From the NCBI RefSeq assembly GCF_032854445.1, contig NC_088295.1:76786028-76850027 (forward strand): 64,000 nucleotides of DNA, in the 5' to 3' direction. This DNA is from Liolophura sinensis (taxonomy: Eukaryota > Mollusca > Polyplacophora > Chitonida > Chitonidae). The position numbers were made by a program, and so were the translations under genes. The notes beneath the pieces were generated by a model that had not been told where the DNA came from, made no database searches, and worked only from the letters and a program-made list of their open reading frames with translations. This document shows positions 44,770 through 55,989 of this stretch, piece after piece. Numbering within the stretch: position 1 is the stretch's first letter; every line of letters starts with the position of its first letter.

Positions 44770-47570
44770 TAGTGAAGATGTCACACCTGTGAAGAATTAA
44801 ACTAATTTTCTTCTGAGTACTTTGATTTTATGGCATTCAGCTTATTTTTTTCTCTCCCGAAGGTTTTAAAATCTTATATTTTTAGCAACAACACCAAATG
44901 CTTTTTTATTTATTATTTTCAAGTAAATCCATAATTTTTTTTAAGCCTTTGAACTATTTGCTTCTTGAAAACCCCAGTTCTAAAATGCAAACATCCCTTG
45001 TGGCTTGGGATTTTCCGATAAAAAACGAATTGAACACACTTTTCTCTTCGTGTCCACAGGAAATGAATTTCCCTATGAGAAAATAGCTACCTCTCAGATA
45101 GAAATCTTGTTAGACGTGTGATCGCGATTTCAGATCCCTTCATAAGCTACAGTTTGAAAAAGTCCGAATTTTTTGCAACTTGCTGTTCATATTTTAGACA
45201 TCCGTAATCTTTCCGCACGAGCATGTGACTTTAGCAGAGAAATTGGGATTATCGTGATTTAGTATCAAGATGGGAAAGGGAGACAGACCGTGATGCTGTA
45301 TTCATTTACAGAATTATGATGAATGTGCGCAATTTTGGTTTCTGCCCTGCCATTTTATGCTATATATATATAGTCAATTTTTCATAGTTCAGTGCATAAG
45401 TCATACTCATTTGAGTATACAGGTCATACTCATTTCTGATGTACTCAAATTTAGATCTCCATTGATGGTTTGTCAACAGTCTTATCTACCACTCATTCTC
45501 CCGTGGTCTACAATAAAAGTAGCACCCATATTTCAAAACTATATGTTTTACAGTAAGTAAATATTATAGCACCATTGTACATTTATTCAGAGAAACCTTG
45601 CTGTCATAACCATTTTATATATATCACATGTTTTAGGTCTCTCTACCTGATAGTGCAAAGTCTATCATACACGTAATTTTCATGAACACAAAACACTCCT
45701 ATCCTGTGTGTATTTTCAAAGAGGACATTCAATCTTCCTGAATGATGATAAGTTGAATTTTATGTTCCCATCGAGCTAAGCTTAACTTTTCATTCGCTAT
45801 GTTTGACGTTGAATTAGAACGAAATAGGCCTGCGGCACCTGCATGGTGTCCCTTATGTCATGACGATATTCAACTGAAAGTGATATTTTCATCTATAAAA
45901 AAGTAATCATGCATTTCCCGGAAAACAACATTTAAAAACCGGACGGAACGATAAGCGGCCATTTATCTCATTTTTCATCATGTCTTTTCAAATCATCGGT
46001 TTCAAATGAAGCATTTAGCTAGTCGTCTTCGGATTGATTTTGGGACAATAAAGAGTTTATGAACTTTTCGAAGGATGTTTATCGACGTATTCTAGACCTT
46101 TTCCTTATAAGACGTCTGTCACGTGAAAAGCAGAAAGCGGAGTGCCCAAAGTAAACCACTGACATCAGGTATTTATAGCGGAAATAGCGAGAGCTGGATT
46201 TGAATACACGACCTCGTCGATGAAGGCCTGATCAGCTATTCGTGAGTATCGGTGATTCTGTGATATATGTAAGTAATGTAAACCGCATACCCAGAAGTAT
46301 CGTAAGCAGAGCTTCCTGCTCGATTGCTTAGTAAATGTGTAGGGAGGAATCGTAAAACTTCCAGTGTTTGACTTTTTTGTCTGGAGTCGTATTCAAGTTC
46401 ACTTTCCGTTACAGCTGTACACTAAAGAGCCATATCAAATGCTGTCGCCAATATCTCTGTGTGAAGAGTCTAATTTCCAGAATCCTACAAACAGAGAAGA
46501 GCTACTAATTTCCGATAGATCATTACACTTTCATGTAGCTTGTGTGGTCACTCAGTCCACACAATTAGCCCTATAAGAAGTCACAAGGGATGAATTCACA
46601 GCGCTCAAATACAAACTTGGCGCGTATCCAAGAAAGCTGCGAGTTACCACAGTGGCCAGGAATATGAGGCCCATTTTTCACACAACTGTATGCATTTATT
46701 CGCCTTGCAGTCTGTCCCTCGTGGTGTTATAATCAATACATTTGAAAAGTAAGTTGCTAACAAGCTGTTAGTTGTAAGTTGTTAAACCACCTTCAGTATA
46801 TAAGACGATTTCACAATGTGAACATATTGTGGTGAAGTGTTACTTTCTTAAGAATAACTCTTGACTGCCATAATCAATGAAGAGCACGGCACAAGAAAAA
46901 ACTGAGATGAAACCATTCGTACATTCGAAAAACACACAGCCAAACCATAGATTCAAAGAAGTTTTGTTTCCTTTGCTAATCTCCATGGTTCCCTTCCTTC
47001 CCAATCTGGCAGATTGAAAAGTACAGATTATAAACAAGAAGTTCACTCCTATATTTCCCTTGAAGTTTATCGTCCAGATAACGTTTCATTGTGACTTGCG
47101 TGTTTCAAAAGTGAATGTTACAAGAAAAATAGATCTCTCTTTGGTAGTCTCGATTTTGTTGTTTGACAGAAAAGAAAGTATATGATTGATTTGCAGATTA
47201 TATATGAATGTGCAAGACGCAAATTTACATCAGACTCTCAACTTTTCCGACGATAAAACACTGAAGGCACAGTGCATGCTATTATGATAAGCGTACGAGG
47301 AGCTTGGGACAAATAAAACGCACAGTTACACCGTTTATTGATGTGTTTTATTGGAATGCAATAGGGTGATGAATAATATTTCACGTATGTGACACAGATC
47401 ACACAAGACCAAGGCAACAAGCGCTCTTCCCCTAAAGTGGTCTACCTTAACTTGAAAGAATAAATACTGGGTAATATTAAAAACGGATTATATCGGTTTG
47501 GTTACTAAACTGTTTTCCCTTAAGACATGCTAAGATATATGTATGTTGTTGGGAAAATCCTATAAAAAGA
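44770..47570. other. Intergenic DNA, nothing recognised
   Basis: Frames are short (70 codons or fewer) and very AT-rich. No motif, no array and no copy of families A, B or D was seen. Confidence 0.4.
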
Positions 47571-47572
47571 GG

Positions 47573-47845
47573 GGGGCCTCCGTGGCTCAGTTGGTTAGTG
47601 CGCTAGCGCAGCATAGTGACCCAGGAGCTTCTCACCAATGCGTTCGCTGTGAGTTCAAGTCCAGCTCATGCTGGCTTCCTCTGCGGCCGCACGTGGGAAG
47701 GTCTTGCAGCAATCTGCGGATGGTGTTGGGTTTCGTCCGGGCACTGCCCGTTTTCCTCCCATCATAATGCTGGCCGCCGTTGCATAAGTGAAATATTCTT
47801 GAGTACGGCGTAAAACACCAATCAAATCAATAAATAAATTTAAAA
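47573..47845 (+). repeat. tRNA-derived SINE (family A), best full-length copy
   Basis: Head GGCCTCCGTGGCTCAGTTGG TTAGTGCGCTAGCGC is a good tRNA A-box context, and TGTGAGTTCAAGTCCAGCTC fits a B box. The body (GGGAAGGTCTTGCAGCAATC, GTCCGGGCACTGCCCG, TGGCCGCCGTTGCATAAGTG, AAATATTCTTGAGTACGGCG) leads to a CAATAAATAAAT tail. These are the internal promoter elements for RNA polymerase III. It is the least decayed copy in the window. Confidence 0.92.
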
Positions 47846-48470
47846 AGAGGAAAATAGACTTAGTAATAGGAAAGTGTGATTCGTTTATTCGTATTTTCAC
47901 CTGAAAATTACCCTAAATTTAAATTTGATATCATCCCCAGAATATTAACAGTCTTTATTAATTACACCATTGAAAACTGATAGCTGCTTCTCTATTACAT
48001 GCTAACGACTTTATTGATCAGTTATTCATTAGCTCCTGCATATTGGAAACTGTTGTTTCCGGTTGTTTGGTATTTGTGACTACCATGTTAGAACGCCCCT
48101 TCCTGGTTAAAGAGTGGTATACCAGTGTTTGACACTATAGGATATTAAATCTTATCCATGTGTCAGAGTATCCTCGTGGGATGGCATTCTAAATCTTTGT
48201 GTCGAAACAGACATTCGCATACCAGTCATCAACCGATGAGGACGTTCTAAAGTTCCACGGTTGGGAAGATATTTCCCAACCTACTTTTCAGGTCAGTTTA
48301 CACAATTTAAATTGTTTGAAAGAGAGTCGATTGCCATGTATAAGGCAAATAATGGCAGGTTGCAATATTGGCAAAAGCTTCTCATGTCCTGCAGGAATGG
48401 AAGCTGTTTTACATAAAAAAGCACTGTTCTATTGTCGGATGTTGTAATATAAAGTTTTCAAAACTCTGAG

Positions 48471-49126
48471 AAACATTTCTGTGTCTCTGTTCACCATATA
48501 ATTATGGCTTCTTTAATTGTGTCCTACCAATTTCAACTCTCAATGTCGACAGTCAGCAGGCTGTAAACAGCAAAGGCCCAGGGCTCGGGCAAACGATCGT
48601 TAAATTTAATGTAATTGCACATATTTTGTAGGTACATAAAATGGGGTACAAATGAAGGTAATTTAGACGCCCGGATTTTTTTCTTCGGCGGAACAAATAC
48701 GACCTGAAAAGAAACGCTTTGTGGTTACAAGGCCGTTTGAACATCCTCACCATTGGGAGTTTGCAGTCGAGCGAAAACTTCATGATTGAGACTGTTGGAG
48801 TCATGCAGGGATCTCGTGTCAGAGGGTACCTGACTGCTGGATGTTCATATGGCCATGAATATCCTGGTAAGGTTCGCTTCGAAATGGCTAAGGAAACTCC
48901 TTAGCTGGTCTCTAAATGTTTTGATACATATCTATTTCAGTTACTCGTTGGTTTTCCAACTTGTCATAACACTTCTGTTTATGTCTAATGTGTAACCCTA
49001 AATCTGTGCATCGAAACAGACATTCATATACCAGCCGTCAATCAATAAGGACGTTCCAGGTCAATAATCGCAAGGTCAATTGCCAAAACGATGTATGACT
49101 CAAACCACCAAAGAACTAAGAAAAAT
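48471..49126 (+). repeat. Inverted repeat, left arm (about 655 bp)
   Basis: Nearly identical to the reverse complement of 50992-51650. Shared landmarks: GGGCTCGGGCAAACGATCGT, GAAACGCTTTGTGGTTACAA, GGATCTCGTGTCAGAGGGTA, AACTCCTTAGCTGGTCTCTA and ACCAGCCGTCAATCAATAAG. Differences are scattered substitutions and short indels. Confidence 0.93.
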
Positions 49127-50683
49127 ATGAACCACCTAAATGACCACAAAAGTCAGAGAGTGTGACCTTTTGAATTTAGTTCCCGAACGTGATAGTGCGC
49201 CGTGGCCCGCCATCAAAGAGGCTGACAAATTGGGCCTATCTGTGATAACAGATGAGTATTGATAGCCTTATACCAAAACAGCATCACATTTAGACCTACC
49301 ACATATAGAGCTGTATCTAAGATACCGCCAGACATCTTCAGATATTAACTTACATTAAATCTTTGCGAGCAGATTCTGACAATGATGGACAGGTTGAGGC
49401 GTCTATCGTATGATAAAGGATTACAGTGATCCGTCTTTGCCAAAAGCTTCCTGACTTCGATTGTAAGTGTGCCAAAAGAGGGACAATAACACCAGACTTC
49501 TGTGCCAGTTGATTAATAAAATAACTTGATCCAGAGACGAAAATTCATAACCACCTCATGACCACAGTGATTGTGTTGTGTTAAGTTGTGCTTTACGATA
49601 ACAGCTTTAGGTTGCTGCATTTGATGAACTGGAAGGTCCAGCGGAAACTTGTGCAAAGCAATGGAGCTCACAGGCTTGTATATGTGGAGTGGGGTGCATT
49701 TGATGGATACTTTTGAACACACACAAATTTACACAGTACTATATATCAAAACATTAACTGAAGTTTGAATGTGGTCGGTATACACATGGGCATAGAGAAA
49801 TGCAACCAAAGCACACCGCTTGAGGTAGATACATGTGAACACAACAAAGCTGACACAGTGCATAATAACTGAGCTTGACCTGAGCACCCAGAAATAACGT
49901 TTCTTGCTGCCGGTACATATGGCAGTCACAAATATTGTCCGTGAGACATTTTTCTGACGATTTTTAACCAAGAATGTCAGGAATGTTAGTTTATTTAAAC
50001 AACCAACATCTGACACGTTGCTCTAAATAGTCCAGGGTTGTGTGTTACGCAGGAGGCTTTAAATCTTGTACTAATACAGATTACCCGATTTCCACCAATG
50101 ATTTGTTTGTGTTTGATCGGTCGATGAAGCATACCGGGGAGGTAGGGGAGCGTTAACACTAGCTGTATCCAGGTATGGGAAATTAGTTGTGGGGAGTTTG
50201 CCCGAGATGTAGTTCTGTTCTAACAGTTCTTATGTATACTTAAACTCTAACAGAAAGAAAATGCAGTGATGCTCGTAATGTCTGAGGCTCTAGATTTACT
50301 CAAAGTGTTGTGTTGTTGGAATATTTAATAAACAAAAGTATCTACCAGCGGAATCATGGTTAACACAAAAATAATCTACTAAATACTACTGCATGGAGGG
50401 TAACGCAAATCGGCGCCGACAGTGTGGTGGTCACACATAACAGGAGAAATTTAGCATCAATTTACGACGGCTGGGGCTTTGTTCTAACTCTTCTTGCAAA
50501 TGCTTGAATGATAAGGATTTATTGGCTTTGGGAGTTTGTGCTTCGGGTTGGGTGCGAGGTGGGTATAAATAGATCTACTATCGACCTAGAACACCCTTCA
50601 AAGTTTACTAATGACATACTATTTTTTTACTTGAAGCGTAGATATTAAGCCTTAATCGGACATTACATTTTTCGTGCTGGATA

Positions 50684-51065
50684 ACTTTCCTATCAGAAAC
50701 TGTGTGCAGAATCTCTAGAGGGCTCCTTCGTGTGTCTAATTCCGCTTAACCAGGGGCTTGGGTTAGTATACTCATCCTGTTGAATTTGGTCGCCACATTA
50801 GATACATGAACAGTTGCAATCAGAGCGCAACTGAGAAACATATTTATAACTTCTATACTAGTGTTGCACACTTTTGAACACTGATTTCAGTCATTCGCCT
50901 AGAATATACCTTGCGCCTTTCCAACATCAATGAAAGCTGTTGACTGCTTCTCTTTGCACTATTCCGTCCTAATTTTGTACTTTACACACTTTCTTAGTTC
51001 TGTGGTGGTTTGTGTTAGACGTCGGATTGGGAATTGGCCTTGGTATTATTGACCTGGAACGTCCT
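50684..51065 (+). repeat. Direct repeat, copy 1 (about 380 bp)
   Basis: Runs from TAACTTTCCTATCAGAAACT through CTAGAGGGCTCCTTCGTGTG, CCAGGGGCTTGGGTTAGTAT and GTTGCAATCAGAGCGCAACT to GGCCTTGGTATTATTGACCT. Confidence 0.95.
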
Positions 51066-51650
51066 TATTGATTGACGGCTGGTATATGAATGTCTGTTTC
51101 GGTGCATAGATTTAGGGTTACACATTAGACATAAACAGAAGTGTTATGACAAGTTGGAAAACCAACAAGTAACTGAAACAGATTTGTATCAAAACATTTA
51201 GAGACCAGCTAAGGAGTTTCCTTAGCCATTTCGAAGCGAACCTTACCAGGATATTCATGAGCATATGAACATCCAGCAGTCAGGTACCCTCTGACACGAG
51301 ATCCCTGCATGACTCCAACAGTCTCTGGAATCATGAAGTTTTAGCTTTGCTCGACTGCGACCTCCCATTGGTGAGGATGTTCAAACGGCCTTGTAACCAC
51401 AAAGCGTTTCTTTTCAGGTCGTATTTGTTCCGCCGAAGAAAAAAATCCGGGCGTCTAAATTACCTTCATTTGTACCCCATTTTATGTACCTACAAAATAT
51501 GTGCAATTACATTAAATTTAACGATCGTTTGCCCGAGCCCTGGGCCTTTGCTGTTTCAGCGTGCTGACTTTGTCGACAATGAGAGTTGAAATTGGTAGGA
51601 CACAGTTAAAGAAGCCATAACTATATGGTGAACGGAGACCCAGAAATGTT
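50992..51650 (-). repeat. Inverted repeat, right arm
   Basis: Mate of 48471-49126, separated from it by about 1.87 kb. The outer edge at 51650 coincides with the start of the second copy of a direct repeat, and the inner part (50992-51065) is shared with the end of the first copy. Confidence 0.93.
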
Positions 51651-51651
51651 C

Positions 51652-52035
51652 CTAACTTTCCTATCAGAAACTGTGTGTAGAATCTCTAGAGGGCTCCTTC
51701 GTGTGTCTAATTCCGCTTAACCAGGGGCTTGGGTTAGTATATTCATCCTGTTGAATTTGGTCGCCACATTAGATACATGAACAGTTGCAATCAGAGCGCA
51801 ACTGAGAAACATATTTATAACTTATATACTAGCGTTGCACACTTTTGAGCACTGATTTCAGTTATTCGCCTAGAATATACCTTGCGCCTTTCCAACATCA
51901 TTGAAAACTGTGTTGACTACTTCTCTTTGCATTATTCAGTCGTAACTTTGTACTTTATATACTTTCTTAGTTCTGTGGTGGTTTGTGTTAGACGTCGGAT
52001 TGGGAATTGGCCTTGGTATTATTGACCTGAAACGT
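51652..52035 (+). repeat. Direct repeat, copy 2
   Basis: Second copy of 50684-51065 with few differences (for example TATACTAGCG for TATACTAGTG and TTATTCAGTCG for CTATTCCGTCC). The period is about 968 bases, so a segment including the right inverted-repeat arm was duplicated or inserted between the copies. Confidence 0.95.
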
Positions 52036-53469
52036 CCATTGGTTGATTTCTGGTATTGGAATGTATTTTTAGCCGCATAGATTTTTACGCTTTTAGGGAT
52101 AATAGACAGCATCTGGGCCGATGATTTCTTAACCAAGTTTTCCAAACAGTTAAAGTTGTTTTCAATTACCACATAAAAAACAGATAATCGTGGAGAAAGA
52201 CAACAGTGAAAGATTCCTTTGTCCGGCTGGGATGAAAGTAGTTTCATAGGTAAAGATCTTTCGTTTGAAGTAGACGTTGGGGAGAAAAGACGTCGAAAAC
52301 GTTTTTGAAAAAATAAAGCCTTGGTGAACATTGATGAAGCTATCTGTTAAATGTATAATTATGGTTCCTTAAGCGGTGTCAAAACAACTTCAGTTGTCAT
52401 CATCGACTCTGTCATAAGAATGTAAACAGGAGGAATGCCGAGCCGTGGCGTGTTGTCTTTGAATTTAACGTAGATCCATATGTTCTGCAGGCACTTGAAA
52501 TGGAACTACAAATGAAGGTAATTTACACGTCAGACTTTTTAGGTGGAACAAGGCTTCGAAAGCAGCGCACAGTGGTTGCAAAGCCGTCTGAACATCTCCA
52601 GCAATGGGAGGTCGTTTTAGAGCGAACCTAAAAGTTAGGCTTAATGATACCATCGACTGTTGTCATGTACGGAATTCAGGTCATGGGCAGTAATTTTGGA
52701 ACACGAATGTCTGTTTCGACGTATAGATTATAATGCACTGATGATCATGATCGCTCATGAAAATTCAAGGAAATCTGCTCACCCAAAAAGGTTTTTATAG
52801 TGCAGAACTGATTTAGTTAGCTGTTGATTTTCTAACTTTTGGCAATACACCTGTTTACGCCTATTGTGAACCCCTATTCAATCATTACAGTAAGATTTTT
52901 TAGTTCGTGTTGGATCGTGATAGTTAATTGTTGCATGTTATCCCAATTCTTGACAAGGTGAACTGTCCATGATAACAGATTAATAGCCTTGTGTCCAAAC
53001 AGCATCACATTTTGTACGTATAAATCAATGCGTCGAAACAGACATTCGTATAACAACTGTTTATCAATGTGGACATCCCATGTCAATAATCGCGAGGCCA
53101 ATTCCCAATACGGCGTCTAACACAACCCACCAAAGAACTAAGAAAGTACAGAAAGTACATAATTGGAAGGGAATCATTTTGTAAAGATGTATCTTAGATG
53201 CATTGGATATCTTTAAATACATGTATTAACTTCCATAAAATCTGTCTGAACCGAACCTGACAATGAATGGCAGATCAAGATGTGTGTCGTATGACATAAA
53301 ATTGGAACGGTCCCACTTTGCCAAAAAAATTCTCAATGTTCTCTCTAAGGTGATAATGTTGATAATTTGAGCTTTACGATAACAGTTTTAGGTTGCTGCT
53401 GTTCACGAATTCGACGGTTTAACGGATACAGAAACTTGTGTGAAAAAATGACCGTCATGATTTGAAAAG

Positions 53470-55500
53470 CTTTCAAAGGTACATTCATCCTCCTGAATTT
53501 AACCTCCTGAATACAATATTAAAATGATGTTTGGTCACTGCTATATCAATTAAGTCTTAATAAGTAAGGATTTTGTCTTATGGTGTTTCTAGATGCCATG
53601 ACAATGAGATACTAAACAGATATAGACCGCAATAAATGCTCGTCGCAGATATGTTGGGATTTGTGCTTTACACTGTTGCATGGAATGTTTCGAAGAGTTT
53701 AAACACTTTATAGAAGGAAGGGATTACTGTGTAACTGTCAATTGACGTTTTAGTGCGGTGTGTTTTATCTAGCGTCAACTGTAACATTTTTCAGAATAAG
53801 TACAATCTACTACTGTTTGAGCCGCAATCTCCAGCATCGAGACAAAATTAAAAGATTTTATTATTATTAAGTAGGTTGTGAAAAGAACAAGCAACTCCTT
53901 TCTAACTTGAATGTGTGGTAGGCATTATCATCGGTACAGACACACATATACTCTGAATGACGCATACAAGTGAGTACTGAAAGAATGTTTTCTAACAATG
54001 CTTAGCCAGACCTCATCTGAACTCTCATGAATTTCATATGCAGTGGCCCTTTTTCATTGCAACCAATAAAGTCACTAAATGTTCTGGCTGATGACTGAAA
54101 CATTATGAGTAGATTGTCGTCCTGATCAAGATCACACTCTGAGTGATTTCACTTATGATTACATAAGGAATAGGTTAGTGGCTGCAAAATTTGTAACGTA
54201 TTTTATTTCAGTAAACCTGTCCTGTATTGCATATTACTTTGTTCATTACAACGCTGGACACCTGACTTAATGAACAATGAATACCAGCTAATATAACGCA
54301 TGTTACATGCTACTTAACACATAGCATGTCATTTGTTATCACGGTTGTGGCAGGGCGTGTACATAACAAGCAGAAGCTATTAACGCTGACCTTTATCAAG
54401 ACTTTATCATCTACTCAATTAATATATACCTTCGTATTTGTCATCCAGTTTAAGCTAAAATTCAGACACAACGTTTATCAACTGTTGCCATCGCTTCGTA
54501 GTCTGATTTGAAAAGTAATACAGCTCAACTGCAAAAAAAAACCTGTTTTTAAATTGAATTACTTTTCAATCTGCAACGAGTCTGCTCTATCTAGGCTATA
54601 TTTTTTCTTTTTGCTTCTCTAGCAATCGGATTAAAATCTGAATGAAAAGGGCAAACTTAATCAACATTGATACATTTAAAACTTTCATCAAGCTTAGTTT
54701 GTTTGCGATGCGTGCAGAGTTGTCAATTTGCAAGTGTGTCAGATAGCAAGAGCAAATTGATAATACTAACGGCGTTTTCCTAGAATTGAAATGAAAGTCA
54801 TGTCTTAGCCCATTCTGTCTATGCTCGCTTTAAAAGCATGATATACATGATAATTACTGCACGATTCTGCTTTGATTTATATCTGCACACATGCTATTAA
54901 ACATTACAGAACTTGAATTGAATATGACAATTTTTATTTTCCCTGATCTTTTTAAATCAGTTAACGGCGTTCGGTGTATAGATTATTACCTTTAATGTCC
55001 TAATAAGGGTCATAATAAGTCATTTTGAGGAATGTAGCTTAATGAAGTCTTTAACAAAATTTCCTCAGTACAAAAGAAAGGCTGCAGAATGATGAGTAAA
55101 ACAAGAGAGAAGCATCTGTGATGTAATAGTTGGGAAAATGTTACGCGTAACTGGTGAAGATATGTCTGTATCAAATATGGGGCTGTCTAAGCTGAGGAAC
55201 GTTCATGGAAAGCAGACGACAGCTTACATTAGATGTCGCCAGGAAAGGGAAATAATTCTAGGTCTCTCATCAATTTACCTCTCCAGGGATTTTATTCTAA
55301 CTGTTTCTGAAAATGCTTAACTGGTAGGTTAGACGCCCGCTAGCACTATGGCTTAAGCAGAGTTACGAACACAAGATGAACTGATGTTAATATTGAGTGA
55401 TGCTTTAGAATCACTCAATATGCTGTGTTAGCATCACACATATACATTTAACCAGTTTATTATAACGTTGTATTAGAAAACTGGGCCGTTCACAATGCCC
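53470..55500. other. AT-rich intergenic DNA with a small hairpin
   Basis: Contains a repeat D copy near 55110-55160 and a perfect 11-base stem at 55390-55400/55411-55421 (ATATTGAGTGA with its complement). No gene is supported. Confidence 0.4.
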
Positions 55501-55514
55501 TGAAAACTAATCTC

Positions 55515-55985
55515 CCCATGACATCCACTGACATACATACAAGTACTACTCGTACTATAACTTTACCCTTTGTACAAGGTTTATCGGAAAAGATCAGAAG
55601 AATGTTCGCGCAACATTCTATAAAGACAGCCTTAAACACATATCAGAAACTGAGAACATCTCTTGTTCGACCTAAGGACAAGCCCATGAAAGACAAGATA
55701 AGTGGTGTGGTGTATGAAATAAAATGTGGCGATACACGTACAGGGATTCATATATTGGTAAAACACAGCAGCCACTAACCGTGTTAAACAACACCAAAAA
55801 CCGACTATGAATCTGCTGTGTTCCAACATATATGCAATTCAGGTCGCGGTTTTAATTGGGACAACGTAAATATTGTATCCAAAGAGCCCATTGGTTTGAG
55901 AGAGGGGTTAATGAAGCCATCTTCGCAATGGAGGACTCAAATTTAACCTACCACACACCTGGGACACAGTGTTGAAAAAATGTTA
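55515..55985 (+). pseudogene. Penelope-like retroelement, GIY-YIG endonuclease fragment
   Basis: TLPFVQGLSEKIRRMF, LVRPKDKPMKDKISGVVYEI (GIY part) and, after a frame change, SYIGKTQQPL (YIG part) and WFERGVNEAIFAMEDSNL follow the order of the C-terminal endonuclease of Penelope-like elements. At least two frameshifts are present. The reverse-transcriptase part is not seen upstream. Confidence 0.85.
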
Positions 55986-55989
55986 AAAA

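Noticed and set aside
47573-47660. Functional tRNA gene at the SINE head
   Set aside because: A- and B-box-like motifs are present, but no cloverleaf with a closed acceptor stem can be drawn and the sequence continues into the SINE body.
48199-48447. Frame MSKQTFAYQSSTDEDVLKFH as a gene
   Set aside because: The DNA recurs in diverged form at about 49020, 51090 and 53040 as part of repeat family C, without conservation of the frame.
51347-51589. 80-residue frame present in both inverted-repeat arms (also 48553-48804 minus)
   Set aside because: Identity of the frame in both arms simply reflects the recent duplication. Other family C copies do not keep it open.
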